Part shown: piece after piece, positions 12,567 through 27,500 of the stretch | Layout: each line of letters starts with the position of its first letter | How positions within the stretch are numbered: the stretch's first letter is position 1 | Assembly: GCA_964016985.1 (NCBI GenBank) | Contig: OZ024828.1 | Coordinates: 33,929,136-33,993,135 of the forward strand | Reading direction: 5' to 3' | From: Anodontia alba | Taxonomy: Eukaryota; Mollusca; Bivalvia; Lucinida; Lucinidae | DNA length: 64,000 bases | Position numbers and translations under genes: made by a program | Notes under the pieces: generated by a model | Database searches by the model: none | The model's input: the letters and a program-made list of their open reading frames with translations, nothing else | Told to the model about the DNA's origin: nothing

Positions 12567-15500
12567 GGGTATCTTCTTCTGCTGTTATTTCTGGCACTTT
12601 AAGAGGTTAAAAAACAAACGAAATACATTTAATTGTTGTTGGTTTACTGTATAAATACCTTTAAAGTATTAGAATAAATACAACACTGTTATCTTATTTC
12701 ATTTTCAGATCTCCCTGCATGTACTGGTGCCTACAGAATCACTCCAGTAGATGTGAACAGCCGGCCATCATCATGTCTCACTAATTTTTTGCTCAGTGGT
12801 AAGTAAATGTGTATTTTCAAAAATGATAGGTACGGTCTGAAATTTAACCTGATTGCAGCAAAATGAACAGACAAAATTTTAAGTAATTACATTTTTTTTT
12901 TTACTTTTGTGTTGTACACGAAATTGAAAAAATCAGCCTATATATATGCACCTTACAGCAAGTTCTTATTGGAACCTTCATTGTTGGCTTATAAAGTTTG
13001 CGGCAGTGCATCTCCAGCTTGGCCGCCACATAACTTTAGTGGAGATAGATCATGAAATAATTTTTTTCCCTTCTATTTATTTAATAAGGGCAGTTGTCAG
13101 TCACTGGCAAAAGTATGTGCACAAATATTGTATAAACACTTAGAGGACTGTGCCTGCACAGGAACAGTATGGGTAGGTTAACTGATCATTGTCAGCAAGA
13201 ACTTAATGGGTCGATTGGGCTCTAAAACCTTAACTCAAACAAACAAACAAGTGTTTGCAGAATTGCTGTATATTATTAGCTCACCTGAGCACGAAGTGCT
13301 CATGGTGAGCTATTGTGGTCAGTCAATGTCCGTCGTGCGTCGTGCGTCATGCGGCGTCAACAATTGCTTTAAAAGCCTACTCCTCCTACACCCCTGGGCC
13401 AATTGACTTGATACTTGGTAGGAAGCATCGGGGTGACCTGTAGATCAAAAATAGCTAAAATCATTTCGATCGGAAATCCAAGATGGCCGCCATCTTGAAA
13501 ATCTATTTTTCGCTTCTTCTCCTGAACCGAAAGGCCAATTGACTCCAAACTTGCTAGGAACCATCAGGGTGACTTGTAGATAAAAAATAGCTAAAATAGT
13601 GCCGATCGGAAATCCAAGATGGCCGCCATGGCCGCCATCTTGAAAATCTATTTTTAGCTTCTTCTCCTGAACCAAAAGGCCAGTTGACTCCAAACTTGCT
13701 AGGAAGCATCAGGGTGACTTGTAGATCAAGAATAGCTAAAATCATGCCGATCGGAAATCCAAGATGGCCGCCATGTCCGCCATCTTGAAAATCTATTTTT
13801 CGCTTCTTCTCCTGAACCTAAAGGCCAATTGACTCCAAACTTGCTAGGAACCATCAGGGTGACTTGTAGATAAAAAATAGCTAAAATAGTGCCGATCGGA
13901 AATCCAAGATGGCCGCCATGGCCGCCATCTTGAAAATCTATTTTTAGCTTCTTCTCCTGAACCAAAAGGCCAGTTGACTCCAAACTTGCTAGGAAGCATC
14001 AGGGTGACTTGTAGATCAAGAATAGCTAAAATCATGCCGATCGGAAATCCAAGATGGCCGCCATGTCCGCCATCTTGAAAATCTATTTTTCGCTTCTTCT
14101 CCTGAACCTAAAGGCCAATTGACTCCAAACTTGCTAGGAAGCATCAGGGTGACTTGTAGATCAAAAGTAGCTAAAATCGTGCCGATCGGAAATCCAAGAT
14201 GGCCGCCATGGCCGCCATCTTGAAAATCTATTTTTTGCTTCTTCCCCTAAACCGAAAGGCCAATTGACTCCAAACTTGCTAGGAAGCATCAGGATGACTT
14301 GTAGATCAAAAATAGATAAAATTGTGCCGTTCGGAAATCCAAGATGGCCGCCATGGCCGCCATCTTGAAAATCTATTTTTCGCTTCTACTCCAAAACCCA
14401 AAAGCCAATTGACTCCAAACTTGGTAGGAGGTATTAGGGTGACTAATAGATCAAAAATAGCTAAAATCATGCCTATCAGAAATCCAAGATGACCGCCATG
14501 GCAGCCATCTTGAAAATCTATTTTTTCGCTTCTTCTCCTGAACCGAAAGGCCAGTTGCCTCCAAACTTGGTAGGAAGCATCGGGGTGATTTGTAGATCAA
14601 AAATAGCTAAAATCATGCTGATCGTAAAACCAGGATGGGCACCATGGCAGCCATCTTGAAAATCTATTTTTCGCTTCTTCTCCTGAACCGAAAGGCCAGT
14701 TGACTCGAAACTTGGTAGGAAGCATTTGGGTGACTTGTAGATCAAAAATAGCTAAAATAGTGCCGATCGTAAATCCAAGATGGCCGCCATGGCAGCTATC
14801 TTGAAAATCTATTTTTCGCTTCTTCTCCTAAACCCAAAAGTCACTTGACTCGAAACTTAGTAGGAAGCATCAGGGTGACTTGTAGATCAAATACAGCTAA
14901 AATCTTTCTGATCAGAAATCCCAGATGGCCACCATGACTGCCATCTTGAAAATCTATATTTAGCTTCTTCTCCTGCACCGAAAGGCCAATTGACTCCAAA
15001 CTTCGTAGGAGACATTGGGGTGACTTGTAGATCAAAAATAGCTAAAATCGTGCCAATCGGATACCCAAGATGGCCGTCATGGCAGCCATCTTGAAAATCT
15101 ATTTTTCGCCTCTTCTCCTGAAATGAAAGGTCTGTTGACTCGAAACTTGGTAGGAAGATTGGGGTGGCTCGTAGATCAAAAATAGATAAAATCGTAAATC
15201 CAAGCTGGCTACCATTTAGAGTTTGTTCAAATGATCACGCTCAATTGACTCGCATGCCATATATCTTCTTCTTCAAAATAAAGAACTGCTTAAATGATGA
15301 TCTTTTCATTAGTTGCGATTACAGGATTGGAAAAATGTTGCATAACATCTGCATATCTGCAGTGGCTATGTCACTCAGGTGAGCGACCCGTGGCCCGTGG
15401 GCCTCTTGTATGCAGACTTTGCTGTATAATATTATTATGCAGAATTGCTTTATTAAAATACATACTGAATTGCTGTAAAATATATGCAGAATCGCCAGAT

Positions 15501-18500
15501 AATGTGTGCTGTATTGCTGTATAAAATATGCAGCAGTGCTGTATAATGTATGCAGAATTGATGTATAATGTATGCAGTATAGCTGTATTATGTATGCAGA
15601 ATTTCTGTATAATGTATGCAGCATTGCTGTATTATGTATGCAGAACTGCTGTTTAATGTATGCAGAATTAATGTATAATGTATGCAGCATTGCTGTAAAA
15701 TGGATGCAGTTTTGCTGTATAGTGTATGCAGAATTGCTTTATAATGTATGCAGTATGGCTGAATAATGTATGCGTAATTGCTGTATAATATATGCAGAAT
15801 TGCTGCATAATATACACAGCATTGCTTTATTATGTTTGTAGCATTGCTGTATAATGTATGCAGCATTGCTGTATTATATATGCAGCATTGCTGCATAATG
15901 TATGCAGAATTGCTGTATAATGTATGCAACATTGCTGTATTTCATATGCAGCATTGCTGTATACTGTATGCAACATTGCTGTATAATGTATGCAGTATTG
16001 TTGTATAATGTATGCAGAATTGCTATATAATGTGTGCAGATTTTTTGTATAATGTATGCAAACAGTGGAAGTTTGTATCAGACTGGCTTGGATGACAGGA
16101 TAGGTTTTCTTATGACAAAATAATTATTTATTTCTGTCAGGTCGAGCAGTAATGTTGGAGCAGCCCAGGAAGACTGGAATGAAGGTGACATCTCACATGT
16201 TGACAAGCCATGGTGGAGAAATATTTATACACACTATATATACAGCAAGATCTATACTTGAAGACCCTCCCTCGATAAGTGAGGGGTTGGGAGGGAGGGT
16301 CACAGATTATAGAATACCTGTAAGTTTATTAGATTATTTTATAAATCTATTTTGTATGCAGTGTGAGAAAAGGGCCTCTATATCATAGTTTCATTTAAGG
16401 TTTTTTTTTTTCAAACAAACCATTCTGAAATTTTCTCCATACATGGCTTCTAATGCGTACCCATAACATGCATATTTGAGTAGAAATTAGAAAAAAAGAT
16501 TTTCTAGCTACTCCTCTTTTTCTGTAGTATGATTATTACCACTTCTGACCTTATTACAGCACATACCCCTGCAAGCGCACAGTCAAGCAATTGTTTAGTC
16601 TTCAGATTACAGCCCATGTACTTTTAGCTACTGCCGGCCTCGGTGGCTCAGTTGGATACGCCGTCCGACTGGAGACCAGGTGGTCGCGGGTTCAGCCCCC
16701 GCCGAGGTCGGCAACATTCTTTTGTGGAGATTGATCATGAAATATTTTCTACAGTCATTCTCTCCCTTCTGCTGATTCAAGAAGGGCAGTTGTCAGTTTC
16801 CTGGAAAGAATGTGCACAATACTGGTTCACAGCTTAGAGGACTAAGCCCGCCCAGTAAACGTGTGGTTAGGTAAATTGACCGCGCTCGACATGACCCCAT
16901 TGGGTTGACTGGGCCGTAAAACCTCAACACAAACAAACAAAACTTTTAGCTACTTCTCTATAAAAGCAAATTGATGAGGCAGTTCAAATGAGTACCAACA
17001 ACATATGCTTTGAAAAAGAAAATCAGAGGGGAAAAAAATTGCACAAGCAACTTTAAGTATACCCCTCTTGAAGTGCTGTGCTAATCTTTTGATCTTTACC
17101 TCTTTGTATGCTGTGTAATTTTGCATGCTTTTTTTTTTTCGTCTGTGGATTTTTTTTTTAATTAACTTTTTCAAAAACATTTCAGGAATACCATCAGAGT
17201 GTCAAACAGTTTGGTTCCAGATCAGGCCCGACATTTTGTCGGGCCTGATCTGGGTCCTTACTGTTTGCAAAGGTCATCAGCAGACGACAGAAGTCGCCAC
17301 TAGCTGGGAAAGAGTTAAAGTGTGGATGCACTTGATGGACTTTCTGCCACCTTTTACACATGAAACAACTTTTTGACTGTTTGCTTTCCTGTACAGCTAG
17401 TTCTGACAGTTGGAAAGCTCACAAGAGGAGCAAGCTCTTTTCTTTTAGAGTACTTTTTTTCAGAAGGGGTTGGTCTGTGGGAAAGCACAGGAAATCACAA
17501 AAGTTGACTCCTTTGTAAAAAATGCAGAAAAATCAACCAAATGTATCCTGTCCTTTGAAATATTTCCTTTGATTACAGAATGGAAGCAAATCAGATTTTT
17601 AACCTTTTTAACACAATAGATCAGAAAAAATGTTTTACAGTAGATCCAGATGAGTCAGCTCATACAAGCCATCTAATCAGGATCTGCACTGTTTGCCTTT
17701 TTCTAATTTGTCACTACTCTGTTTGCCACTGTGTTTTCAATTTTTGTCTACTCGACATCTCTTACTAAGATTATGGACACATTCAGTTTCATAGACAGAA
17801 AGTCCACTTCAGAATTACAGGGGTGAAAGGGTTAATGAATTGTTAACTCTTGTCATGCTGAATAAATTAAGATGCCTTGCCCACTTCTAATTTTCAGCCA
17901 GTCAGATTACTTGATCCAGGTTGTTGATATATATTCACATACTTAATGATAAACAGTGCAGATTCTGATAGGTTGACTTCTTCAGAAGCCAACTGATCTG
18001 GATCTACACTGTTTGCAAAGGCAGGGCATATCCCTGTTCAGCAGGACAAGGGTTAAGATGTTGTTTTTCTTGAATAGGATTTTAGAGAATTTATGAAAGA
18101 GAATCGTCTGGCCCCTTCTATACCAAGTATGCTCGCGGGACCAGATTTACCTATAGAAAGAGCCCTTAAACACCTGGAGAGAACAAGCAGATGTTGGCCA
18201 ATGGTTTTAAGTGACACTATCATATTTAATATGGCTTCTGTGAGTATGCATTCAGATATCATCAGAAAAACATTACCTACCCCCACCCATTGGGCTGCCA
18301 GGGGCCTCTGCTGTAGAGCTGTGAGTAACTTAATGCAAGACATGAGTTTATCCTTTGTTACAGGTCTGATAAAAGTTTACTAATCCAGAGAACATCTTAA
18401 TGTAACTCAGATGTTCTTGACTGGGATGTTTAACTTCAACTAAACAACAGTGCATGCAAGCTGCCTATTGGAAAAAAATACAAACAGCAATAGCTCTAAT

Positions 18501-21500
18501 ACCAATGTCTCGTTTACCATGGCTAATTAGAACTCATTTTTGAGACTCTACAAAATTCTTCCCATAGCTCAACAAAACAAATAGTTAGGGAAATTTTCTT
18601 ATTTTATCATGAAATTGTATGTTATGTGTACTCATTAGAATCACCTCAATGAGGTGATTCTAATGAGTAAACAAAGCATACTATTATTGTACAGAAGATT
18701 GAAAAGACTTCCCTAAATTGTCACCATTTGCTACTTAACATGGTGCCATGATTAACCCTCAGTGGCTCAAACTACTCTTCTTGGATAAATTTCCATGGTC
18801 CCAAAGATGTTTGAGCCATTGAGGTTTTACTTTAAGCAAAGATACCCAGGAAATGTCACAATCACGAAGCACAGTCTTCCCGAGGCACCAGAAGGAGAGA
18901 TGAGGAACATATAATGACAAAATAAACACCACATATGAAACCACGGATGCATAAAACAAAGAAAAATTCCAACAGAGGAACTGCATTGGAATGGTTAGTA
19001 TAAAAGCTGCTTGGGAGCTTAAACCAGTTTTTACTCACCCAAAACCTCACCATTAACCCGTGTCCTGCTGAACCCAGATATACCCTCCCTTTGCAAACAG
19101 TGATGATCCAGATCAGTTGGCTTCTGAAGAAGCCAACTGATCTGGATCTGCACTGTTTGTTAGGTATGTGAATTTGTATCAAAAACCTGGATTAAGTAAT
19201 CTGATTGGCTGAAAATTAGAAGTGGGTGTGGCATCTTAATTTATTCAGCAGGACAAAGGTTAAGTCTGATACAGCTCCAAATTACAAATATATGTTCCGT
19301 CTGCACAGGGGGACCTCTACCTCATCTACCTCATCACAGTGAATCACATATAATCATAAACACTGTGATGAAATAAACCAAATGGCTCAATGGTGATCTG
19401 AAGCCAGAACACAAGAAACCCACAAGCAGGACCATAATGGAAGCATATTTATGGTAATTGGCAAGTATATTATTAAAAAAAACAACATTAACTCTTTCCC
19501 CACTAGTGGTGACATTCGTTGTCTGCTGATAACCTTCGCAAACAGTTTGGACCCAGATCAGGCCCTACAAAGTGTTGGGCCTGATCTGGATCCGAACTGT
19601 TTGACACTCAGATGGTATTCCTAAAAGATTTTTTCAAAAAGTTAATGTAAAAAAAAAATCCACAGATGACAAAAAAGCATGCAAAATTACCCAGCATGCA
19701 AAAAGTAAAAAATTTGTTTGGTGGCATGCTTTTGAATCTGGCTATTATGTTTTCATGTTAATGAATAGGTGACATATACTGGGAAACACTTCCTTGAGGC
19801 AAAAACTGACTGGCCTGTACACTAGCAGAACCTTTTCTGTATATTACCGTATCTGACCTAATTACCCAACATACCCTTATAAGTGCAGTAATAAAAATCA
19901 GAAAAAAATATTGCATAAGTATCATTAAATAATCCTCCCCTGAAATCATTTCTTTATAGTCCTTATATAATTTTACAAGGTTTTCCCAGTATTTTTGAAA
20001 ATCCTGTATGCACAGTGCAGTAATTAGGTTAAATAAGGTATTTACAATGGAATTTCAAGAGCTTGAACCAGTAAATCAAAGCATATTTGTATCAAAGATT
20101 TGACAGATCCATACAAAATCTGTAGTTAGGTAAACAAGGACTTATTCGTTGGACATTAAGCAGTGTTGCCAGCGAGTATCCATAAAATTGACAATGCATT
20201 CTGTCACTCGGCAGACTGGTGTAGTTAATAAAGTAACAATCAGCAGATTTGCCAATATTCCAGCCAAATTTCATATGGGCACCATTTTTTAGCTCACCTG
20301 AGTCGAAGGCTCAAACTGAGCTGTTGTGATCACCCTGTGTCAGTCATGTGTCCTGCATCATGTCTCGTCTGTCGTCAACAATTTCTTTAAATGACATCTC
20401 CTCTTGCTACTAGACCAATTTCCACCTAACTTTACAGAAATGAGTCACTCATGGCCCTTTACTAAAATTGCTCCACTGAACAAAATGGCTACCATAGCTT
20501 AAAATAGAAAAATCTTGAAACGACATCTCTTCATAGGCCAGTGGCCCAATTTCAAAATAACTTCACAGAAAAATTCCTCTTATGCCCCTTTACCAAAATT
20601 GCTCAAATGGTTCCCCTCTACTGAACAATATGGCCACCAGAGCTAAAAGTAGAAAAGATCTTCAAATGGCATCTCCTATGCCAATGGCTTGACTTCAGAA
20701 ATATTTTTTTTCTTATGCTCTTTTACCAAAATTGTTAAAATGATTCTGCTCCACTGAACAAGATGGCTGCCAGAGCTAAAAATAGTAAAAATCTTTTAAA
20801 CGACATCTCCTTCTAGGCCAGTTGCCTGATTTCAAAATAATTTCACAGAAATGTTTCACTCATGGCCCCTTACCAAAATTGCTCAAATGGTTCCACTCTA
20901 CTGGACAAGATGGCTGCCAGAGCTAAAAACAGAAAAATCTTTAAATGACATCTCCTCCTATGCCTGTTGCCCAATTTCAAAATAATTTCATAGAAATGGT
21001 TTCTCTTATGCTCTTTTAATAAAATTGCTAAAATGATTCTGCTTCACTGAACAGCCATCTTGGCTGCCAGAGCTAAAAATAAAAAAAAATAAAAAAATAA
21101 AAATCTTTAAACGACATCTCCTCCTTGGCCAGTTGTCGCATTTCAAATGATTTCACAGAAATGTTCCTCTCATGCCCTTTACCAAAATTTATAAAATGGT
21201 TCCACTCCAATGAGCAAGATAGCTGCCAGAGCTAAAAATAGCTATGTAACATCTTAAGCTCAAGTGAGCAATTCAGGGCCATCATGGTTCTTTTGTTTTC
21301 TAGTGAATGTTTTTTGGGTTTTTTTGTTGTTTTTTTTTTTCATTTATTTAGAATTGTTGCACATGTATAAGGACATGCCTTTCATTGGGATTTTAAATAT
21401 AAATTACTTTTTTTTTTAATATTTATATTAAAACAACATATCAAGCACAATGACATTTGAGTCAAATCAGACTTTATCAGCAGCTTATCTTACTTGCTGA

Positions 21501-24500
21501 ATCTGAATAGTCAGAATAATAATAACTATCACCTACATATGATTTGACCAGGACATTTGATGGATGCGCATAAGATTTTACATAGTGTAGAGACAAAAGT
21601 CAGAATGAATGGTTGTCCAACTCTTCTTTTGAGGCCTTTGCTTTTAATGTTTAGAAACTCAGAACAAAAGTACAGGAAAACCTGCAAATCATACAAGAGT
21701 ACAGTTGTCTAGCCTTTAGAAGGTACATTGTAGTATAAGATAGGGATGTATGTATATTTGCTAACTGTGATAGTAATATTCATCTGACTTATTCCGTGAT
21801 ATCCCCAACAGCATAAAACTGATGTTTTTATGAAGACAAATGTGGAAATATGATTCTGGAGTAACCATGAGTATAGCTCTTCATATTAAGAGCTATGTCC
21901 TTATATCTGGAGTTATTCATCTATCAAAGTTTTCCCCCACAGGGGGAATGGCAAATACCCTGGGGATTAGACAGCAAAAACATCCCTGCTACCAGGAATT
22001 TAACAGACTGCTGAAAAATAGGAGTGGGATTTTAGCTGCCAGAGCTGGAAATTCTTCAGGAAAACAAGTGAAAGATCTGATGCCCATTCACTGGATTTTT
22101 GACACAAAATTAAAACTCAGGAGTAAGGAATTAGACATAAAATTTTCAAAATTGTCTAATTCCCGGCAGTAATCCAGCTTCCCCCACCCCTCCCTTCCCT
22201 CTTGGCAAAAACATTGATAGGTTCTTTAACTGTATTATTTTGTTTCTCTACAGCATATAGATCCACTCCCAGCACTGATTGTGAAGGAAAGGTTGACAGA
22301 AGATGATGTTCTAGAGTGTAAGAAGGCAATATTTCATGTGGTTGGAATGGAGAGTAGGAATGAACCTCTCCCTGTAGTGAATACTGGAGTTAGAGGGAAG
22401 GGAACTAAGAGGTTTGAACTTCCTGCTATTGTATAGGAGCTGAATATAATGTTTAAGACTATATGTATTAAGCAATTATCTCTGTTAAAAGACAAATTTT
22501 TTAGATCCATTAAAAAGCAAATACACTGTAGATCCAATATATCCTGGTCCTCTGAGTCCAAAGTCCGCTATCACGATATAAACAGAGCGCGATATAAGTC
22601 CAGACATGTACCATGCATGTATAACGGCATGTATAACACTCACTTGGTTTGTCGCTGTGGTAGTTTGATGAGACATCACTGATAAATGGCATTCAATCAT
22701 GCAAGCACCTGTCTACTAAACCATTGTTTGGCTTTCCTGTAAGTGCTTGCTGAACACAGTAATCAGTGTATATTTGAGTAAATTATTCTTTGACCCGGGA
22801 TCTTATTTATAAGTACAGTCGACTCTAGTTATCTCGACTTTGCTTATCTTGAATAACCGCTTATCTGGTCCCTGTTTTAACATGGAAATTAACAACAGTT
22901 GACAAAATATAGTGGAAAAGAGGAGCAATTTCTCCACAATATTTTCAATATATTTCTAACTTCAGGAGTTCAGTTGCATATTCATTTGTGAAATATGGCT
23001 GTACGATTTTTTTTTCTTAACTTTGCAAATCTGATATGTTGATGTACGGATAACTCGAAGTATTTCAGAGAGTCCCTTGGACTTCGAGATAACGAGAGTC
23101 AACTGTAATGTATTGTATATCTAATAAGATTCCAAAACTTACTAATTTGTGCAAAAAAAAAAGGCAAAAACATACTAATATTTAGCCACATAATACACGC
23201 CAGCCTGGAGCCTCTGGTTACAAATCTATTACTGAACAATAAATGATAGCACTGCTAGAGGGTATATAAAAATGTCTGGTGCAAATGATAACTTCTTGTG
23301 GAAACCATAAATTTGTTCCGTCAATTTTAAATAAATAGTTGAATAGAACTGTATATTTGATAAAGATATGTATGAAAATTCACTTTGATGAAAAAATTCC
23401 AAATCAAATGAATGTAATTTTTCTATAAATGTTATCCTTCCCCACAAAATAAACAAAATCTGGCTTCTATAAGACAAATCTTTACAATATGACTGCTTCT
23501 GCGTTTTTGAAGAACTTATATCTTCCTGGAAAATAACAAATATAATGGAATGGAGAAATCAAAGAATCTGGGAAAACACCTTAAAAATATGCAGGTTGCC
23601 TATGTTACTGTCAAAGGTCCTTTACCTATTTATACGCCTGTTTGAAAAATGGGACGTATTATGTTACGGGGTATGGCATCCGTCCGGCCGTAAACTTTTT
23701 CGTTTCCGGCTAACTCCTCCTACAGTTTACATCCGATCAAGCTGAAACTTGGTATATAGTTAGACCATGATGTGGCGCAGCGCATATTATTTCGGGGTTA
23801 CAGTCCACCAAATGTTTGCAGAGTTATGCCCCTTAGAAAATTTCTGTAAACTTTTCATTTCCGGTTAACTCCTCCTACATTTTACATCTGATCAAGCTGA
23901 AACTTCATGTATAGTTAGACCATGAGGTGGAGCAGCGCATATTGTTTCGAGGTTACAGTCCACCAAATATTAGCAGAGTTATGTCCCTTTGAAAATTTCA
24001 GTAGACTTTTCGTTTACGGCTAACTCCTCCTATACATCCGATCAAGTTGAAACTTGATTTGTTGTTAGACCATGCTGTGGAGCAGCGCATATTATTTCAA
24101 GGTTACAGTCCACCAAATATTAGCAGAGTTATACCCCTTTGAAAATTTCGATTAATTTTTCGTTTCTAGCTAAATCCTCCTACAGTTTACATCCAATCAA
24201 GCTGAAACTTCATGTACAGTTAGATCATGATGTGGAACAGCGCATATTGTTTGGAGGTTACAGTCCACCAAATGTTAGCAGAGTTATGCACCTTTGAAAA
24301 TTTCAGTAAACTTTTCGTTTTCTGCTAAATCCTCCTACAGTTTACATCCTATCAAGCTGAAATTTGATTTGTAGTTAGACCACGATGTGGAGCAGCGCAT
24401 ATTCTTTCAAGGTTACAGTCCACCAAATATTAGCAGAGTTAAAGCCCTTTGAAAATTTCTATTAATTTTTTGTTTCCGGCTAAATCCTCCTACAGTTTAC

Positions 24501-27500
24501 ATCTGATCAAGATGAAACCTTATAAGTAGTTACATGATGATGTGGAGCAGCACATATTATTTCGAGGTGACAGTGCACCAAATATTTGCAGATTTATGCC
24601 CCTTTGAAAGTTTTTGTAAACTTTTCGCAGCATATTGTTTAGAGGTAATAGTGTGTCAAAGGCTCATATGAGCTAATAATATAGCCATGCTTCTGTGGTG
24701 TGTCCTCCGTCAGAAAGCACTTCTCCCTAGAAGCAGCAAACTTCTCCCTTTTTTCCCAGGAGGGAGAAGTCACTTCTCCCTTAATTTCTGGGCCAGCTTG
24801 GACCCTTAGGTTACAGTTCACCAAATATCAGCAGAGATTATGCCCCAGTGAAATTTTTTTAATTTTTTTTTTGTAATTCCACTTACAGTTTATATCCGGA
24901 GCACTGAATTATACAGGAGCCAGTTTATGTGCTGCATCATATTACTTGCCACGGGCGTATAATGCCCCGCTTGGTGGAGCTCTTATTATACCCTGCAACA
25001 CAACAGTAGCGGGGTATTGTGGTTTCACGTTGGATGTCCGTGTGTCTGTCCATCTGTCCATCCATCTATCATGCATCAGTCCATCCATCCATCCATCCAT
25101 CCATCCATATTTTGTTTCCGGATGATAACTTGAGTAAACGTCAATGGATTTTGACCAGACTTGGTATGTGCATTGATATTATGGAGATGTGGTTTGGAAT
25201 CGCTGATAGCCAAATTTTATCAATTGTTGACAGAGTTATCTGCCCACCAACATCTATATGTTCGTTTCTGGGCGATAACTTGAGTAAATGTCAATAGATT
25301 TTCACCAAACTTAGTATGTGCATTGATATTGTAGAGATCTGGTTTGGGATTGCTAATGAGTAAATTATGTGGTTTTTTGACAGATTCATCCACCCACCAC
25401 ATGATAATGGCAGGGTATTATCATTTCACGTTTTTATTTGACAATTTACTTTAATACCTAAATTACATCAACACACATACATGACATACATTTTGCTTCC
25501 CATTATGAAAACATGCCTATTCAAATATATGGAAAATTTTACCACCAAAAAATGAAATTTTTCAGATAAAAAATTCTGATATTTTTCATATTTCTGCTCA
25601 AAACATAGTTTGTGGATCCTCGTTAGAACCGCCTCGGTGAGGCAGTTCTAACGAGTACCTGCAATCTATGTTATGAGCAGAAATAAGAAAAATAATGTAT
25701 ACCCTTGTAAACCCCAGTTTTACTATATAAAAGTGGGGTTTAAGGGGTCAAAATTATATAGGCATGTTTTTTGATGCACATATAAAAACAGAAAGTATTT
25801 AGGATATGTTGTTATTAAATCCACTAAAATAGGTTTGTGCATGCAAAATGCTGATAGAAATCAAATGAATTTAAATTAGCTTTAACAACAACTGAAAAAA
25901 ATCACATAAGTTCTCACTGTATGTTATGGAGGAACATGGATGCATATACTACAAATAATTACACAGCCATGTTTAATAACAAAATGATCCTTTATTGGTG
26001 ATAAATTTAACCCATTTATGCCATGTGGACTCTTCTACCTTAACTCTTCAGACAGGTCCAATTTCTATATAAGGTGTATCTGGTTAGTTTTTGTCGCACC
26101 TGCCTTAGCAGGGTGACTTAGGTGTGCAAGTTTCCATCCGTCCGTCCATTCGTCTTTCCATCAACATTTACCCAGGGTGTCTTGTGAGCGCAACTCCTCT
26201 TACAGTTTTGTACCGATCATTTTGAAACTTTGCATGAGTTTTCTTCATGGTATGAAGATGTGCATGTGGTTTTGATATAATTGTTAGATTATTTTTTGTC
26301 ACTTTTTCCACATTGTGAGCTTAGTCATTTTTACCTCAATATAATTGTTAGATTATTTTTTGTCACTTTTTCCACATTATGAGCTTAGTCATTTTTACCT
26401 CAATATATAGACAGTGGGTACATCTTGTGAGCGCAACTCCTCTTACAGTTTTGTACCAATCATTTTGAAACTTTGCATGTGTTTTCTTTATGGTATGAAG
26501 ATATGCATGTGGTTTTGATATAATTGTTAGTTTATTTTTTTGTCACTTTTTCCACATTGTGAACTTAGTCATTTTTCATCTCAATATATAGACAGTGGGT
26601 ACATCTTGTGAGCGCAACTCCTCTTACAGTTTTATACCGATTGTTTTGAAACTTTGCAGGTGTTTCCTTCATGGTACAAGGATGTGCATGTGGTTTGGGT
26701 ATAATTGTTAGAACATTTTTTTTTGTCACTTTCTCCACATTGTGAACTTAGTCATTTTTCACCCTCAGTATATAGACAATGGGTATTTCTTGAGAGCGCA
26801 ACTCCTCTTACAGTTTTTAACTGATCGTTTTGAAACTTTGCATTATGTTTTCTTCATGGTATGAGGATGTGCATATGTTTGGATATAATTGTTAGATCAT
26901 TTTTTGTCACTTTTTCCACATTGTGAACTTAGTCATTTTTCACCCTTTATATATAAACAGTTGGTACCTCTTGTGAGCGTAACTCCTCTTACAATTTTCT
27001 ACTGATTATTATGAAACTTTGCATGCGTTTTTTTCATGGTATGAGTATGTGCATGTGGTTTGGATGTAATTGTTAGGTCATTTTTTTCACTTTTTTCCAC
27101 ATTGTGAACTTAGCCATTTTTCACCTTCAATACAGAGACAGTGGGTACCTCCTGAGCACAACTCCTCATACAATTTTATACTAATTTTTTTGGAACTTTG
27201 CACATGTTTTCTCCATAGTCTGAAGATGTGCATGTGCTTTTCATATAATCCTTGCATTATTTTTTGTCACTTTTTTGTACTTTTTGAACTTTGTCATTTA
27301 CTGACCTCAGATATATATAGACAGTGGGTACCTTGTGATTGCTACTTCACATATAATTTAAAGCTGGTCTTTTTGAAACTTTGCACATGTTTCCTCCCAG
27401 GTCTGCAGGAGGGAGGTGAGGGGGTGGGCGGTGGGAGGGATGGGGCAGGTGCGACATCAGCTTCACCAAATTTTGATTTTTATTATTACTATCTTTTGTA

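Noticed and set aside
13445..15035. Repeated reverse ORFs containing [18 protein letters not shown]
   Set aside because: The same peptide arises from each 145-bp array monomer; the repeat is noncoding in other copies with stops and frameshifts.
13277..15408. Firm classification of the capped arrays as Helitrons
   Set aside because: The foldback caps and internal repeats are suggestive, but I could not see a consistent TC start and CTRR end or a target between A and T, so it is left as a hypothesis.
15319..15932. Reverse-strand ORFs of 123 and 114 residues with 22-residue periodicity
   Set aside because: They are translations of a 22-bp minisatellite with few stop codons. There is no start context, splice support or non-repetitive part.
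15409..16062. CRISPR array
   Set aside because: There are no unique spacers between repeats, and the genome is animal.
16152..16388. A stand-alone 78-residue gene
   Set aside because: It is the INTS13 exon read past its donor into the intron.
21840..22172. 110-residue ORF before the INTS13 exon
   Set aside because: No homology recognised, contains small dyads, and is out of step with the exon. Most likely chance.
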